In this document: one piece after another, positions 36,501 through 44,879 of the stretch
How positions within the stretch are numbered: position 1 is the first letter of the stretch
Layout of the letters: every line of letters starts with the position of its first letter
Source: an uncultured Muribaculaceae bacterium
GTDB lineage: Bacteria > Bacteroidota > Bacteroidia > Bacteroidales > Muribaculaceae
Direction: 5' to 3'
NCBI GenBank assembly: GCA_910583795.1
Contig: CAJTZQ010000006.1
Span: 15,261-79,260 of the forward strand
DNA length: 64,000 nucleotides
Translations under genes and position numbers: made by a program
The notes under the pieces: generated by a model
Databases searched by the model: none
What the model was told of the DNA's origin: nothing
What the model saw: only the letters and a program-made list of their open reading frames with translations

Positions 36501-38563
36501 AAGAAAAAGAGGTTAAACAAATTTTAGCTTATGTGGGATTTTCAAAAGAGAAAAAGGATTTAGCATATCGCTATTCATTGTATATTATCTCAAATAAAGG
36601 TGCTAAAGAATCTTTATCATTTATAAATGAATACCTTCCTGAAGAAAGTGATTTGATAGAATTGTGTAATAACGAATATATCAAAGAGGCTGAAACATTA
36701 TTAGTAAAATTTAATCAGATTCTAGATCGGCTTAAGAATGGAATGTCCACTTTATCAGAAGCTGAAAAACTACTTGGAAGTCTCGAAGAATACGATAATA
36801 AACTTTCTCCTCATTTAAGAGGTGTACATTCTAAGATCGCCGGTTTACGCCCAGCAATCCAGTCTTACATATTATCAAGATGCTTTGAAGAAGGCAATTT
36901 TAATAAAGCCTTGAAATACCTAAAAGATTCTGGGAAAAACTGGTATGAAGACGATGTATATTTCCATAATGTTGCAATTGCATGTCTCGGAATTGCAGAG
37001 AATGGCAAGCTCAATAGATTGAATTACAAAGCCATTATCTCATGCTGGTTGACTGCTGTGTATCGTGATCAATTATTCGTAAAATCATTAGATTATACAA
37101 GCTGGGACGATCCATACACCTTTACATTAGCCAATTCATTAGGCGGCACCAAATTTAAGTCTTATGATTCTTTACCTGACAATGTAGGTTATAGTGCCCC
37201 TATTGAGGGTTCTATAATATCCATTTCAGAAGTGCAACAAACTCTTCTCAATCGATTTGAGATTGCGTTAGATGACAAAGATCCCATTTTTAGAGATTTC
37301 TTTGAAGAGCAGAAAAATGCCATGGATTCCCTTGTAAAGTTAAATATGGATAATCCATGTATTATTGCAGCACCTTATATGGCTAATGCCACAAAAAAAT
37401 GTCTGGATGAAATCAAAGAGACTTTAGATTATGAGTATGATAATTATGGTGGCGAGAATGTCTTAAAAGTCGGCATCCAGTACAACATAAACTCAGGTGT
37501 ATATTCGGATTACAAAAATGCTTCAACCAACGCTAAAAACTGCGTTTCTGCTGCAAAATCTATGTCAGTTACGCAAGTTAGAAGTGCATTTGTTGGTTCT
37601 ACCATTGATTCCATACAAAGATTCTCAGATTTATATGAGTCTTTTATAACTGAGATTCAAAATGTTTTATCTCAAGTTACAAAGTCTGGCACGTCTTACA
37701 GAACATTGTTAAGTGTATTTTCAATAATATGTCATGCTCTAAATAACAACACATTGGCATATATTTTCGGGAATTACATAAACCAAAGTGTTGTAGGGAA
37801 GTTAAATGATAAAAGTCTGGATTTAGCAACAGGGTTAAAAGATCTTGTGTCCGCATATAAGGCGGCAAAATCATGTTCAATATTAAAGAACAATATCGGT
37901 AATGTTTTGGAAGCATTAGTTGGTAAATATATTACAGAAGCAAACTCAAGTGATTTGGTAACCATAAAGTCTGTTTTATCATCAACCGATTCAGAATTTG
38001 AAGGAAATGTTGCAAACACTTTGTCTGAACAAATAGTTTTGTTTGCAATTGCGACCGGTCATGCCGATGTAATTGATTCTTTAGCTTCCATTCCAGCAGA
38101 GACTATTGTGCTACGTAATAAATTAGCGAACTTAAAGTACAAAGCAAAAGAAATATCACTAAATTTCGAACTTAGCCAAATTGTAGAAAAGGTTAGTGAC
38201 AAATCAATGGCATACTCAACTGCTTTACAGAAAGTATATTCTTTATACAAGGATAACAAAGATAATTCCCGTATATGTGACAACCTTTGTACCTTGATAG
38301 GAATATGTATTAGAGAGTACGTAATACCAGATAAGTATGGTAAATCAACCGTCATGTCCATATTTAATGAGTTAAAATACAATAAGAGTACTACCTACCG
38401 TGTTAGTGCCCAGGCTCTCAAGAATGAAAGGAAGGAAATTCTTAACTCCCTACCATTTGAGTTAAAAAACCTTTTGACAGGAGGACCAGCATACGGTTCA
38501 GAACTTAGTGCAGAAGGTATAAAACTTAAAAATGCGTTACAATTATATATTGATTTAGCTTAA
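33521..38563 (+). CDS. Very large TPR-like helical repeat protein
   Basis: The ATG at 33521 (10 bases after the previous stop) gives 1680 residues. The upstream in-frame region overlaps the previous gene and is not needed. The sequence is almost wholly alpha-helical, with degenerate TPR-like pairs such as KAERIYQEILGKQPKASEHLAKMYYE, repeated later as AKKILNELVGLSNLAEPKLAMLYYTES. Three blocks of similar design start near residues 20, 410 and 750. No catalytic motif, signal peptide or membrane helix was seen. Such a scaffold could hold the chaperone and modifying enzymes, or recognise the trigger. The whole gene is AT-rich (33% GC in one line counted). Confidence 0.75.
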   Translation: MGLISWVKDTYYNHKLDNADSAYLSKDIAKAERIYQEILGKQPKASEHLAKMYYEVGKSRNDELVYLAKLKSLLSNTTLGKDKVSFYHNQLVLIIDKVAEKLFKNRDYNKAYKYLKAIDLDKRGDSNFAKKSRLYALYVNLNTIEFESPYTPALSLINAYCKNEVEIDIEDAIIGTVKRLHESNKLDRAYCTSNCLAKKGNLKAIKECIAVAYDIYNKGNKSDKNVIDEDILLDYIHQNSQANLLVGLEQFARFSYKYRNKYISEGISAISSESDSKKALAIFKTVWEIAPDVSLIKTFAKSSSSISTLVYEYFEGNISSLTSDIKYQITLFKELSLFEDKDYILTVLEQFKKKGLDNKELYISKAKSIYETSNENSRIALVNRLLNIYNDESWGISEKLAIGERAQAEQNYKLSMQLYSELIGLHAKAQPRLAQLYYELSLKESDFHQRRALIKEAYYFKKSHDPLFDLMEYDKLIPNLSTSALALIKECFENNIPDEAYVTTNIFKPFISDCFDSYVKELKSYHDVDYILSKLEALNNEGYDVESDYKEIVIKIVTSSDFEGKYKFEVLSRSINLYKDDNLSERFILIAIDIIRNETDVERAVSVFAKTWRQLADTKLFDAFVNQEYKYHTFIVDFLIDKSSISHWDKSLVSSFCDHIFAIDDYKYSLSVFDHIATKGIDIKRSYVACVLKALPSLNTDDRLSFLNESLAKYPDELLVNEKLNLCDSFVDKGKNEVAKKILNELVGLSNLAEPKLAMLYYTESKKAKTLAGKQELVKKGLSFHISHSPIFATEEYKPVFKKLLSAFISVINKYFTNKEYHEAYNLCEELKLYSDKWYSHYITLRTEALSSFDDIDGKIEHICETFRILDKNGYIVKESTLNEINSLWDILHGLEIRLAKSKSYKDCVQQLKDFSKYVANQCHENKSNTLQNDITNELISIHKNHGYKCEQDGLYSDAISTYVVLSSIANTRTKIWCKIRCALCNIKEGKHIEEKEVKQILAYVGFSKEKKDLAYRYSLYIISNKGAKESLSFINEYLPEESDLIELCNNEYIKEAETLLVKFNQILDRLKNGMSTLSEAEKLLGSLEEYDNKLSPHLRGVHSKIAGLRPAIQSYILSRCFEEGNFNKALKYLKDSGKNWYEDDVYFHNVAIACLGIAENGKLNRLNYKAIISCWLTAVYRDQLFVKSLDYTSWDDPYTFTLANSLGGTKFKSYDSLPDNVGYSAPIEGSIISISEVQQTLLNRFEIALDDKDPIFRDFFEEQKNAMDSLVKLNMDNPCIIAAPYMANATKKCLDEIKETLDYEYDNYGGENVLKVGIQYNINSGVYSDYKNASTNAKNCVSAAKSMSVTQVRSAFVGSTIDSIQRFSDLYESFITEIQNVLSQVTKSGTSYRTLLSVFSIICHALNNNTLAYIFGNYINQSVVGKLNDKSLDLATGLKDLVSAYKAAKSCSILKNNIGNVLEALVGKYITEANSSDLVTIKSVLSSTDSEFEGNVANTLSEQIVLFAIATGHADVIDSLASIPAETIVLRNKLANLKYKAKEISLNFELSQIVEKVSDKSMAYSTALQKVYSLYKDNKDNSRICDNLCTLIGICIREYVIPDKYGKSTVMSIFNELKYNKSTTYRVSAQALKNERKEILNSLPFELKNLLTGGPAYGSELSAEGIKLKNALQLYIDLA

Positions 38564-38564
38564 T

Positions 38565-38837
38565 ATGAATAACCCTTATACAGTATTAGGCATTAGTCAA
38601 AATGCCACAAAAGTAGAGATCGTTAAAGCTCAGGTTAAGGCTTTGAGATTAAAAAAATATGATGCAAGAGAAATTGCATCTGCACAAAAAGAACTTCATA
38701 GTCCAGCTCGTCGGTTGGCAGTTGACTTTACTTATCCTATTATTGAAAAAATTGATAATTATGGACCGATAACAACAACTACCAAGAGTAAAGATATTGA
38801 TATAAATAAGTTAAACCCTGACAAATATAGCTCATAA
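38565..38837 (+). CDS. J-domain-like small protein lacking HPD
   Basis: This 90-residue protein begins NPYTVLGISQNATKVEIVKA, a clear helix I-II start of a J domain, and continues to a helix III-like ASAQKELHSPARRLAVDF. The HPD tripeptide and its loop are missing and replaced by LKKYDAREI. True J proteins need HPD to stimulate Hsp70 ATPase, so this one may only dock. It starts 1 base after the giant gene and ends 3 bases before the GrpE-like gene, which supports an Hsp70-related role. Confidence 0.62.
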   Translation: MNNPYTVLGISQNATKVEIVKAQVKALRLKKYDAREIASAQKELHSPARRLAVDFTYPIIEKIDNYGPITTTTKSKDIDINKLNPDKYSS

Positions 38838-38840
38838 TAT

Positions 38841-39281
38841 ATGTTAGAAAAGATAGAACAAATGATTTCTGATATGCTTAGAAACAACAAGACATTATCA
38901 AATCAGATTGAATTTAATCATCAAAAAGAAGAAAAACATCTTGACGAAATTTTTCTTGATGTGATTTCCGTTCTTGATGTATTTTCCCGTGAAGAAAAAA
39001 TTATTGAAGATCATGAATGGAATAAATCAGAAGACAGTCAAAAAGCAATAAAAAGACTTCTTAATGCAAAAAGGAAACTTAACACAATGTTAGAGAAGCA
39101 TGACGTAAAGAAGATCTCTTTTGATGATGGCATGTCAAATGATGATCTATGTTCGGTTACAGATACAGAACCAGATACTGAAAAGCAGAATGGTTATATT
39201 ATATCAATAGAAAAAGAAGGTTATACCAGAAATGGGCATACACTTAGACGTGCAGAAGTTGTCATCGTAAAGAACGAATGA
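38841..39281 (+). CDS. GrpE-like nucleotide exchange factor
   Basis: This 146-residue protein has an N-terminal coiled-coil half, a central helical segment (LDEIFLDVISVLDVFSREEKI) and a C-terminal beta end, YTRNGHTLRRAEVVIVKNE, which matches the GrpE pattern of a glycine-led strand followed by LRxAxVVV. It is shorter than normal GrpE (about 190 residues). It probably releases ADP from the operon's own Hsp70. It is the last gene before a terminator. Confidence 0.65.
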   Translation: MLEKIEQMISDMLRNNKTLSNQIEFNHQKEEKHLDEIFLDVISVLDVFSREEKIIEDHEWNKSEDSQKAIKRLLNAKRKLNTMLEKHDVKKISFDDGMSNDDLCSVTDTEPDTEKQNGYIISIEKEGYTRNGHTLRRAEVVIVKNE

Positions 39282-39346
39282 GTTCTCTATCTGATATCTT
39301 TCTGAAAAAATAATAGAATCTTCTTGATAATCCACTGATGACCAAG

Positions 39347-39392
39347 AAGCCTTTCTAATGACAAATTTTCATTCATTAGGCTTGGAAATTTT
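39347..39392 (+). terminator. Terminator after the ten-gene operon
   Basis: AAGCCT (39347-39352) pairs with AGGCTT (39378-39383), extended by TAATGA with TCATT, and is followed by GGAAATTTTT. It supports the operon ending at the GrpE-like gene. Confidence 0.6.
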
Positions 39393-39448
39393 TACATATT
39401 AAATTATTGTAAAGCAAAAAAAATAATTTTAATAATTTATAAAACTCT

Positions 39449-39604
39449 ATGAAAATACCGGGATTAACTTTCTCTTGGAAGAGGGCTTTTGGTGTGACGC
39501 AGGTGAAGCAGCAGATTGCCCGCTCCACTGGCATACCGACCTCTCGTGCCGGTCTTGAACGCAAGATCGGCAAAGCTATCATCAAGTCAATATTCGGCAA
39601 ATGA
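39449..39604 (+). CDS. Small basic protein, 51 residues
   Basis: The frame runs from ATG to TGA: MKIPGLTFSWKRAFGVTQVK, then QQIARSTGIPTSRAGLERK, then a hydrophobic end (IGKAIIKSIFGK). Its composition (Lys/Arg-rich, a single Trp, balanced codons) and GC content, higher than the AT-rich flanks, suggest a real gene. I recall similar short proteins starting MKIPGLTFSWKRA in other Bacteroidales, but no function is known to me. Confidence 0.55.
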   Translation: MKIPGLTFSWKRAFGVTQVKQQIARSTGIPTSRAGLERKIGKAIIKSIFGK

Positions 39605-39679
39605 TGGCGGTTCATACAATAACTCTACCGATTTATACATTGGGCGGTGATTGTTTACCATTCACTGCTACATGGCATA

Positions 39680-39687
39680 TATCTTTG
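39680..39687 (+). promoter_or_regulatory. Candidate -7 box of the CHAT-caspase operon
   Basis: TATCTTTG matches TAnnTTTG exactly and lies 31 bases upstream of the 122-residue membrane protein gene. No good TTTG at the proper distance upstream is seen. Confidence 0.5.
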
Positions 39688-39718
39688 CAAAGGAATTCCA
39701 TCTTATTAATTCTGAAGA

Positions 39719-40087
39719 ATGATTAAACAAACTTTTGCTGTGGTTGCAAATTCACTGCTCCTTATTGGCAAGAAGACAGGTTTGACTTATAATGAAGTCA
39801 ATATACTTGTCTATTACTTGCTGATACCTCTGTCTTGGAGCGTGATGTTCGACTGTTGGATAGGTCTCCCCATAACCTCTGCCGCTCTTATGTGCGTCTG
39901 GATAGGAATATTCATTGCCACAAGACACACGTTTAGAGAATGGTGTGATCAGGCTTTTCAAGACTCTGTCAATTTCTTGAATTGGTTCAATCGCTGGGGT
40001 GGTAATTACGTTCTCAATTCGGTAATAATCTGTGTGTTGTTGCCGTTGTTAGTCTATGGTGTGTTAATTTGGTTACTTTTACGATAA
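39719..40087 (+). CDS. Small inner membrane protein, 122 residues
   Basis: The protein has three likely membrane helices (near 27-45, LLIPLSWSVMFDCWIGL; 50-68, ITSAALMCVWIGIFIA; 98-121, YVLNSVIICVLLPLLVYGVLIWLLL) separated by short hydrophilic loops. No family is recognised. It has its own promoter and is the first gene of the unit that continues with a small ORF, CHAT and caspase genes, so a role as membrane partner of these exported proteins is possible. Confidence 0.6.
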   Translation: MIKQTFAVVANSLLLIGKKTGLTYNEVNILVYYLLIPLSWSVMFDCWIGLPITSAALMCVWIGIFIATRHTFREWCDQAFQDSVNFLNWFNRWGGNYVLNSVIICVLLPLLVYGVLIWLLLR

Positions 40088-40096
40088 TTGCTCTAT

Positions 40097-40222
40097 ATGA
40101 AAACAAGTTTCTATTTCTTTCTCTGGTTTATAGTCTATTATCTGATAGGGCTTACCAGGAGTCCGCTCCTCATCCAGAACGGCAGCATCCTGCAACATAA
40201 ACCCCTCCCCTCTCTCAAATAA
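40097..40222 (+). CDS. Possible 41-residue membrane peptide
   Basis: This short frame starts with a hydrophobic stretch (MKTSFYFFLWFIVYYLIGLT) and ends LILQ-like in a short polar tail. It fits exactly into the gap between its neighbours, 9 bases after one stop and 13 bases before the next start. The only support is its position, ATG start and membrane-like composition. Confidence 0.35.
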   Translation: MKTSFYFFLWFIVYYLIGLTRSPLLIQNGSILQHKPLPSLK

Positions 40223-40235
40223 AACCCTTTCCGGA

Positions 40236-43200
40236 ATGAAAATCAAAAGAAGCGTTCCTTCCATGCTCTACAAAACAATCGCAACGGTAATGTTTATTTT
40301 AGGATGTTACTGCAGCGGTTACGCTATGCCTGTTAACAACATAGTTTATGAGGGAGAATCGCTTTCTACACGTGACAGTATCATTCAAGAGATGGTTGGA
40401 TTTATCAAACCGGGAACCAAACTGACAAAAACAGAACGCAAGCATATTGAAAACCGCATTAAAAATTTCCCTCAAAAGATTTTACGACGCGACACCATTT
40501 CATATTTCATAAACACCGCCTATGCATTGTCATATTTCGAATTTTATCGTCATGATTACAAAAAAGCTAAAAAATGGCAAATTTTATTTGAAAAAAATGT
40601 AATGCTTCCGGGATGGCTCTCATATTTTTTCAGATTTTCTGCAGTCGCTTGGAATGCAAAAAATTCACTCCGAGAAAAAGGGAATTTTAAAATTAAAAAG
40701 GATAAGAACAGTTGGTACGTTCCTATCAAGATGCAATTTGCTGATTCATTAAAATTTGACCCTAAACGGACACACATTCAATTCATTGATTCATTCCTTG
40801 ATGAAATGCCCATTGATTGTGCTTCCGCCACCTATCTAAAATTATTAAAACAATTTAAAGAGGGAGAAGGACGTCTTGAATTTCTTAACGGATATTCTCG
40901 TAAAGGCTTTGTTCAGCGTTGTGTGGATGCCAATCGGAAAGACATTCTTAAAATAATATACAGTCTATGGAATGTTGATCTTAACGATTTCTATATAGGG
41001 TCGTGGGGGTATCTTGAATTCCGAAATAAAACAATTAAAGTAGATAGCGCCGCTATTTCTCAGTTAAAAGAAGGAATACTCTCTTTTAATCCCGATAATA
41101 ATAGATCACAAATAGATTCTCTAATCAATAGCAAGTTAGAGGCAAATCTTAGCAGCAAGATATTACAATTAATGAACATATATTGGGTTCAATCACGCTT
41201 CAAAGATATCATTGACGCGTGCCATGTTTATGTTCCTTATGTAAATATCAATAATCTCAGTACTCTTCACAATTTTTGGGGGCTTGCACTGACTAACCTT
41301 GGGCAATATAATGATGCGTTAATCCATTTCGATACAGCCTTATCCTTATCATCAAGTCCAAATTCAAAATACACCACGCGCCTCAATAAGGCTTGTGCAT
41401 TAGGAGAAATGGGAAAGACAAATGATGCCATCGCTATTTTTATGGAGGAAAAAAATACACAAAAAAGTGCATTTGACAAGTTCTGTTGGAATGACAACTT
41501 AGGATATGTGTATAGCTTTAAGGATCCTAATATGGCTCTATATTATTATAACGAAGCAGAAAAATATATTGATCCAGGAACACTATACGCTGACCGAAAA
41601 GTTCGTCATTTTTGTCGGAAAGCGCGTATGCTCGAATCTGATAAACATCTTCAAAGATTGGAGATCACAAAAGCTATAAATCTTATTCCATCATGCAGCG
41701 ACATTACAAAAGGAGTTGTTTATACTGAATTGGGTATATTCTATTTATCATCATTTGATTATCGAGAAGCGGATAAGAACTTTTCAATTGCATATAACTA
41801 TTTTGCCAAGCTTTCACCTGAAGATATGAGGATTTCATATCTAAATCGACATTATGCAACTAATCTTTGTAAACTTAATAAACCTACAGAAGCCGTTGGA
41901 ATTTTAATTCGACAAGTTGAACTACAAGAATCTTTATACGGAAAAGAACATTCTGAATATTTCAAATCGCTACGTCAACTTCTACAGATTTCATGTGAAT
42001 ATCTCATACCCGGAATTCCTGTTGATAGACTATATCAAGAGTTCAAACAGTTGTGTTCAAAATCAAATGAGTATTATGAAAATATAATGACAGAAATTAC
42101 ATATTTGTCATTCAAGAATAATAGGAAGGCAGCTCTTCTTGCCCTTAATGAAGCTCTATCCCATCCGATGAATCCTATGCAGAAACTGAATATATACCAA
42201 CAATTTGAATCAGTTTTGCGAAACCAAGATAATTCCAAAAATTATGCACAAAACATTTCAACTCTTATTCCAAGAATAAAAACAGATATATACAACAGCT
42301 TGTTGCTGCTGAGCGGTGACGACCGAGGTGCAATACAGAATCCTCTTTCCAATATATTGAACGGCACCATTCTTAAACAAAATTACTATGATGCATTACA
42401 AATATCTTTGTTCAGAAAAGGATTATTGTTCACAACAAAGAAAGTAATTGAAAAAGAATTGGAACATAATATACAAACCCGAAAACGTTACCGGGATCTC
42501 ACTGCCAAGCGTGAAGAACTTAATTTTTACATTTCATATAGCGATACTCTCCATATTCCCGCCTTAGCAGTGTCAGTCGATTCTCTGGAACGGGAATTAA
42601 ATCGACACATGGTAAATAACAAAAAAATTTTTCGTTCGATAGACAAATCTTTATCTCAAGTATGTTCATCATTAAATCCTAACGATTTGGCTATTGAATT
42701 TGTAAAATATTCTGATAATGAGGAAAAGTATGGAGCTTTCTTAATTGATAAACATGGATTGTCTAAATTTGTAAAAATAGGCACGAGCAATGAGATCCAT
42801 GATAATCCAAGTATGATTTGGAATCCTATTGTCAACCAAAGATCTAATTATGACAATATATACTTTTGCACAGATGGAATTCTAAACAATATAGAAATTG
42901 AATCCTTACCTTTTCCTGATGACATGCCAATATTTATGAAGTACAATCTTCACAGGGTGTTTCATCTGGCTGACATAAAACCGGATGGAGGAATCGGTAA
43001 GAATGTAGTGGCTGTCGGTGTCTCCGACCATAATTCCCCCATCGGTGAAGGGGAGACCATGGATCGGGGAAACTGGACTGACCTCCCCGAAGTGAAGTAT
43101 GAACTTGAACTGATAAAAAGCAGATTGCCGGAGCAATCCACCACGATTATCTTCAATGACGACGCAAGAGAAAAATCTATTAAAGATTTAAGCAACAGCA

Positions 43201-43730
43201 ATGTATCGACTCTTCATTTCTCAACCCACGGCTTCTATCGCAATTCCGATTCTTTAATCGAGGCTGCTTCCGATTCTCTGAATTTCGACTTCAATATAGC
43301 GCGCAGGGCGTTGTCAGCCAAGAAAACAGACCTGTCAGGACTCGTTCTCCGTCAAGGCAACATCTCTTGGAAAGCACCCCAGATTTTGGATGAGGAAGAC
43401 GACCTCCTGACAAGTGATGAGATTGAGACAATGAATTTCCCTGATCTTAATCTGACCGTGCTTTCCGCTTGCGACACAGGCTTGGGCAGTATCGACAGCG
43501 ATGGTGTATGGGGTCTGCAGAGGGCGTTCCGCATTGCCGGCAGCAAGTCTATTATATGCACTCTCAATAAGGTGAATGATTATTGGACATCACAGTTTAT
43601 GGATCTGTTTTATGAACATGCTGCAAAAGGGGGATCTATTTACGATTCTTTTCAATATGCTCAGAAATCTCTCTACAAATCTGAACCTGATTCTACGGAA
43701 ATTTGGTCATCTTTTATTTTGATAGAATGA
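40236..43730 (+). CDS. Exported CHAT-domain protease-like protein with TPRs (copy 1)
   Basis: This 1164-residue protein has an N-terminal signal sequence (TIATVMFILGCYCSGYAMP), a helical part with tetratricopeptide repeats (about 300-760; LTNLGQYNDALIHFDTALSL), and a C-terminal CHAT domain (about 820-1164). The caspase-like dyad is His998 in STLHFSTHGFY and Cys1079 in LTVLSACDTGLG. CHAT proteins are cysteine proteases of the caspase clan, usually cytosolic; here export to the periplasm or surface is predicted. The stop overlaps the start of a caspase gene (ATGATG), implying coupled translation. Confidence 0.88.
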   Translation: MKIKRSVPSMLYKTIATVMFILGCYCSGYAMPVNNIVYEGESLSTRDSIIQEMVGFIKPGTKLTKTERKHIENRIKNFPQKILRRDTISYFINTAYALSYFEFYRHDYKKAKKWQILFEKNVMLPGWLSYFFRFSAVAWNAKNSLREKGNFKIKKDKNSWYVPIKMQFADSLKFDPKRTHIQFIDSFLDEMPIDCASATYLKLLKQFKEGEGRLEFLNGYSRKGFVQRCVDANRKDILKIIYSLWNVDLNDFYIGSWGYLEFRNKTIKVDSAAISQLKEGILSFNPDNNRSQIDSLINSKLEANLSSKILQLMNIYWVQSRFKDIIDACHVYVPYVNINNLSTLHNFWGLALTNLGQYNDALIHFDTALSLSSSPNSKYTTRLNKACALGEMGKTNDAIAIFMEEKNTQKSAFDKFCWNDNLGYVYSFKDPNMALYYYNEAEKYIDPGTLYADRKVRHFCRKARMLESDKHLQRLEITKAINLIPSCSDITKGVVYTELGIFYLSSFDYREADKNFSIAYNYFAKLSPEDMRISYLNRHYATNLCKLNKPTEAVGILIRQVELQESLYGKEHSEYFKSLRQLLQISCEYLIPGIPVDRLYQEFKQLCSKSNEYYENIMTEITYLSFKNNRKAALLALNEALSHPMNPMQKLNIYQQFESVLRNQDNSKNYAQNISTLIPRIKTDIYNSLLLLSGDDRGAIQNPLSNILNGTILKQNYYDALQISLFRKGLLFTTKKVIEKELEHNIQTRKRYRDLTAKREELNFYISYSDTLHIPALAVSVDSLERELNRHMVNNKKIFRSIDKSLSQVCSSLNPNDLAIEFVKYSDNEEKYGAFLIDKHGLSKFVKIGTSNEIHDNPSMIWNPIVNQRSNYDNIYFCTDGILNNIEIESLPFPDDMPIFMKYNLHRVFHLADIKPDGGIGKNVVAVGVSDHNSPIGEGETMDRGNWTDLPEVKYELELIKSRLPEQSTTIIFNDDAREKSIKDLSNSNVSTLHFSTHGFYRNSDSLIEAASDSLNFDFNIARRALSAKKTDLSGLVLRQGNISWKAPQILDEEDDLLTSDEIETMNFPDLNLTVLSACDTGLGSIDSDGVWGLQRAFRIAGSKSIICTLNKVNDYWTSQFMDLFYEHAAKGGSIYDSFQYAQKSLYKSEPDSTEIWSSFILIE

Positions 43731-44614
43731 TGAAAAAGATCTTGATTTTTATATTTGCTCTGTTTTTATCGCAGGTTTCATTACATGCCACCTGCAGGGC
43801 TTTGATTGTCGGTATCGGTAAATATGACCGTATGAAAACCGGTTGGCACCCAATTCACGGAGACAATGATGTGGAGTTACTGGTGCCCCTGCTAAAGAAG
43901 CAAGGATTTGACGATATTGTCTCTCTTGTGAACGAAAAGGCTACGAAATCAGAGATTGTCAAGCAATTGATTGCATTATCCCAACGGTGCAAGGCAGGTG
44001 ACAAGGTTTATTTCCATTTTTCGGGACATGGACAACCGATCCGCGACGACAATGGCGACGAAAAGGGAACGAAGAAATTTGATGAATCTATAATTCCCTA
44101 TGATGCATGCCGCGACAGCCGGAAGATGAACGGAACCTACATTGGTCAATTCCATCTCGTTGATGACGAGCTTACTCCTTTGCTTGATGCAATCAAAAAG
44201 AAACTTGGCAGTGGCGGAATACTGTTTGTGGCTGTAGACGCATGTTATAGCCGAGGGATACAAAAGGATGAAATGACGGATTTTGACCCTGTGTTACTCC
44301 GTTATGCGAGAGGTACGGATCATACGTTTGTTCCGACGGGTAGAAAATCTTTCGTTTCAGGATTACCAAAGCCGAAGGAATTCTCTCCAGGCGCGAAACT
44401 GGTGGTGGTCACAGCATGCCGGGAAAATGAAAGGAATTTTGAATATAAGGCTCCGGGCAATAAAATGTATGGATCACTCTCCTACTATATCAGCACGTTG
44501 CTCAAAGATAGTGTCGATTTTGACCGTTGGGCAACTTCTTTTCAAGAGAAGCGATATACCGGCAAGAGGATTTTCCAACCCATACAGCATCCTTCAATCG
44601 AAATTCACGAATAA
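43730..44614 (+). CDS. Exported caspase-family (C14) protease (copy 1)
   Basis: The 294-residue product starts at one of the two adjacent ATGs at 43727 and 43730; residue numbers here use 43730. A signal peptide (MKKILIFIFALFLSQVSLHA) directly precedes the caspase domain: CRALIVGIGKYD, the catalytic His100 in YFHFSGHGQPIRD and the catalytic Cys172 in FVAVDACYSRG. VVVTACRENERNFEYK and GSLSYYISTLL complete the fold. The acidic pocket favours cleavage after Arg or Lys, as in metacaspases, but this is by family only. It is translationally coupled to the CHAT gene. Confidence 0.9.
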   Translation: MKKILIFIFALFLSQVSLHATCRALIVGIGKYDRMKTGWHPIHGDNDVELLVPLLKKQGFDDIVSLVNEKATKSEIVKQLIALSQRCKAGDKVYFHFSGHGQPIRDDNGDEKGTKKFDESIIPYDACRDSRKMNGTYIGQFHLVDDELTPLLDAIKKKLGSGGILFVAVDACYSRGIQKDEMTDFDPVLLRYARGTDHTFVPTGRKSFVSGLPKPKEFSPGAKLVVVTACRENERNFEYKAPGNKMYGSLSYYISTLLKDSVDFDRWATSFQEKRYTGKRIFQPIQHPSIEIHE

Positions 44615-44632
44615 AAAAATCTTTTTTATTTA
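44609..44632 (+). terminator. Short terminator after caspase copy 1
   Basis: AATAAAAAA pairs with TTTTTTATT around a 2-4 base loop, just at the stop codon. The stem is weak, made only of A-T pairs, so it may be bidirectional or partial. Confidence 0.4.
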
Positions 44633-44730
44633 GTTTCGCAAACCCACTTAGATATTGAGGACTAATGGGTTAAAGAATTAGAGTTATAGATAATATCCAT
44701 GGAAGCCTGATATCTTCCCTCGACTGGAGA

Positions 44731-44866
44731 TTAACCTTTTAACCTTATAACCCCATAACCCTCAACTTTTGCTTGCGAGAGTTGAATTTTTACCTTTTTC
44801 AACTTTCGGTATAATTAATCAAAGAAACTTATAACAACTCAACTTTCGTTTGTGAGGGTTGAATTT
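44731..44866. repeat. Two TAACCC-led hairpin repeats
   Basis: The first (44731-44790) has TTAACCTTTTAACCTTATAACC, then CAACTTTTGCTTGCGAGAGTTGAAT. The second (44830-44866) has CAACTTTCGTTTGTGAGGGTTGAAT after ATAACAACT. Both show stems of CAACT with AGTTG or AACCC-like variants and are relatives of the copies at 24818-24950 and 62600-62640. A third half copy (TTCAACTTTCGG) lies between them. Confidence 0.65.
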
Positions 44867-44879
44867 GGCATACTGAAAT

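Noticed and set aside
25565..39281. Island considered as a prophage or conjugative element
   Set aside because: No integrase, transposase, structural, relaxase or transfer genes and no tRNA attachment site were seen in or next to it.
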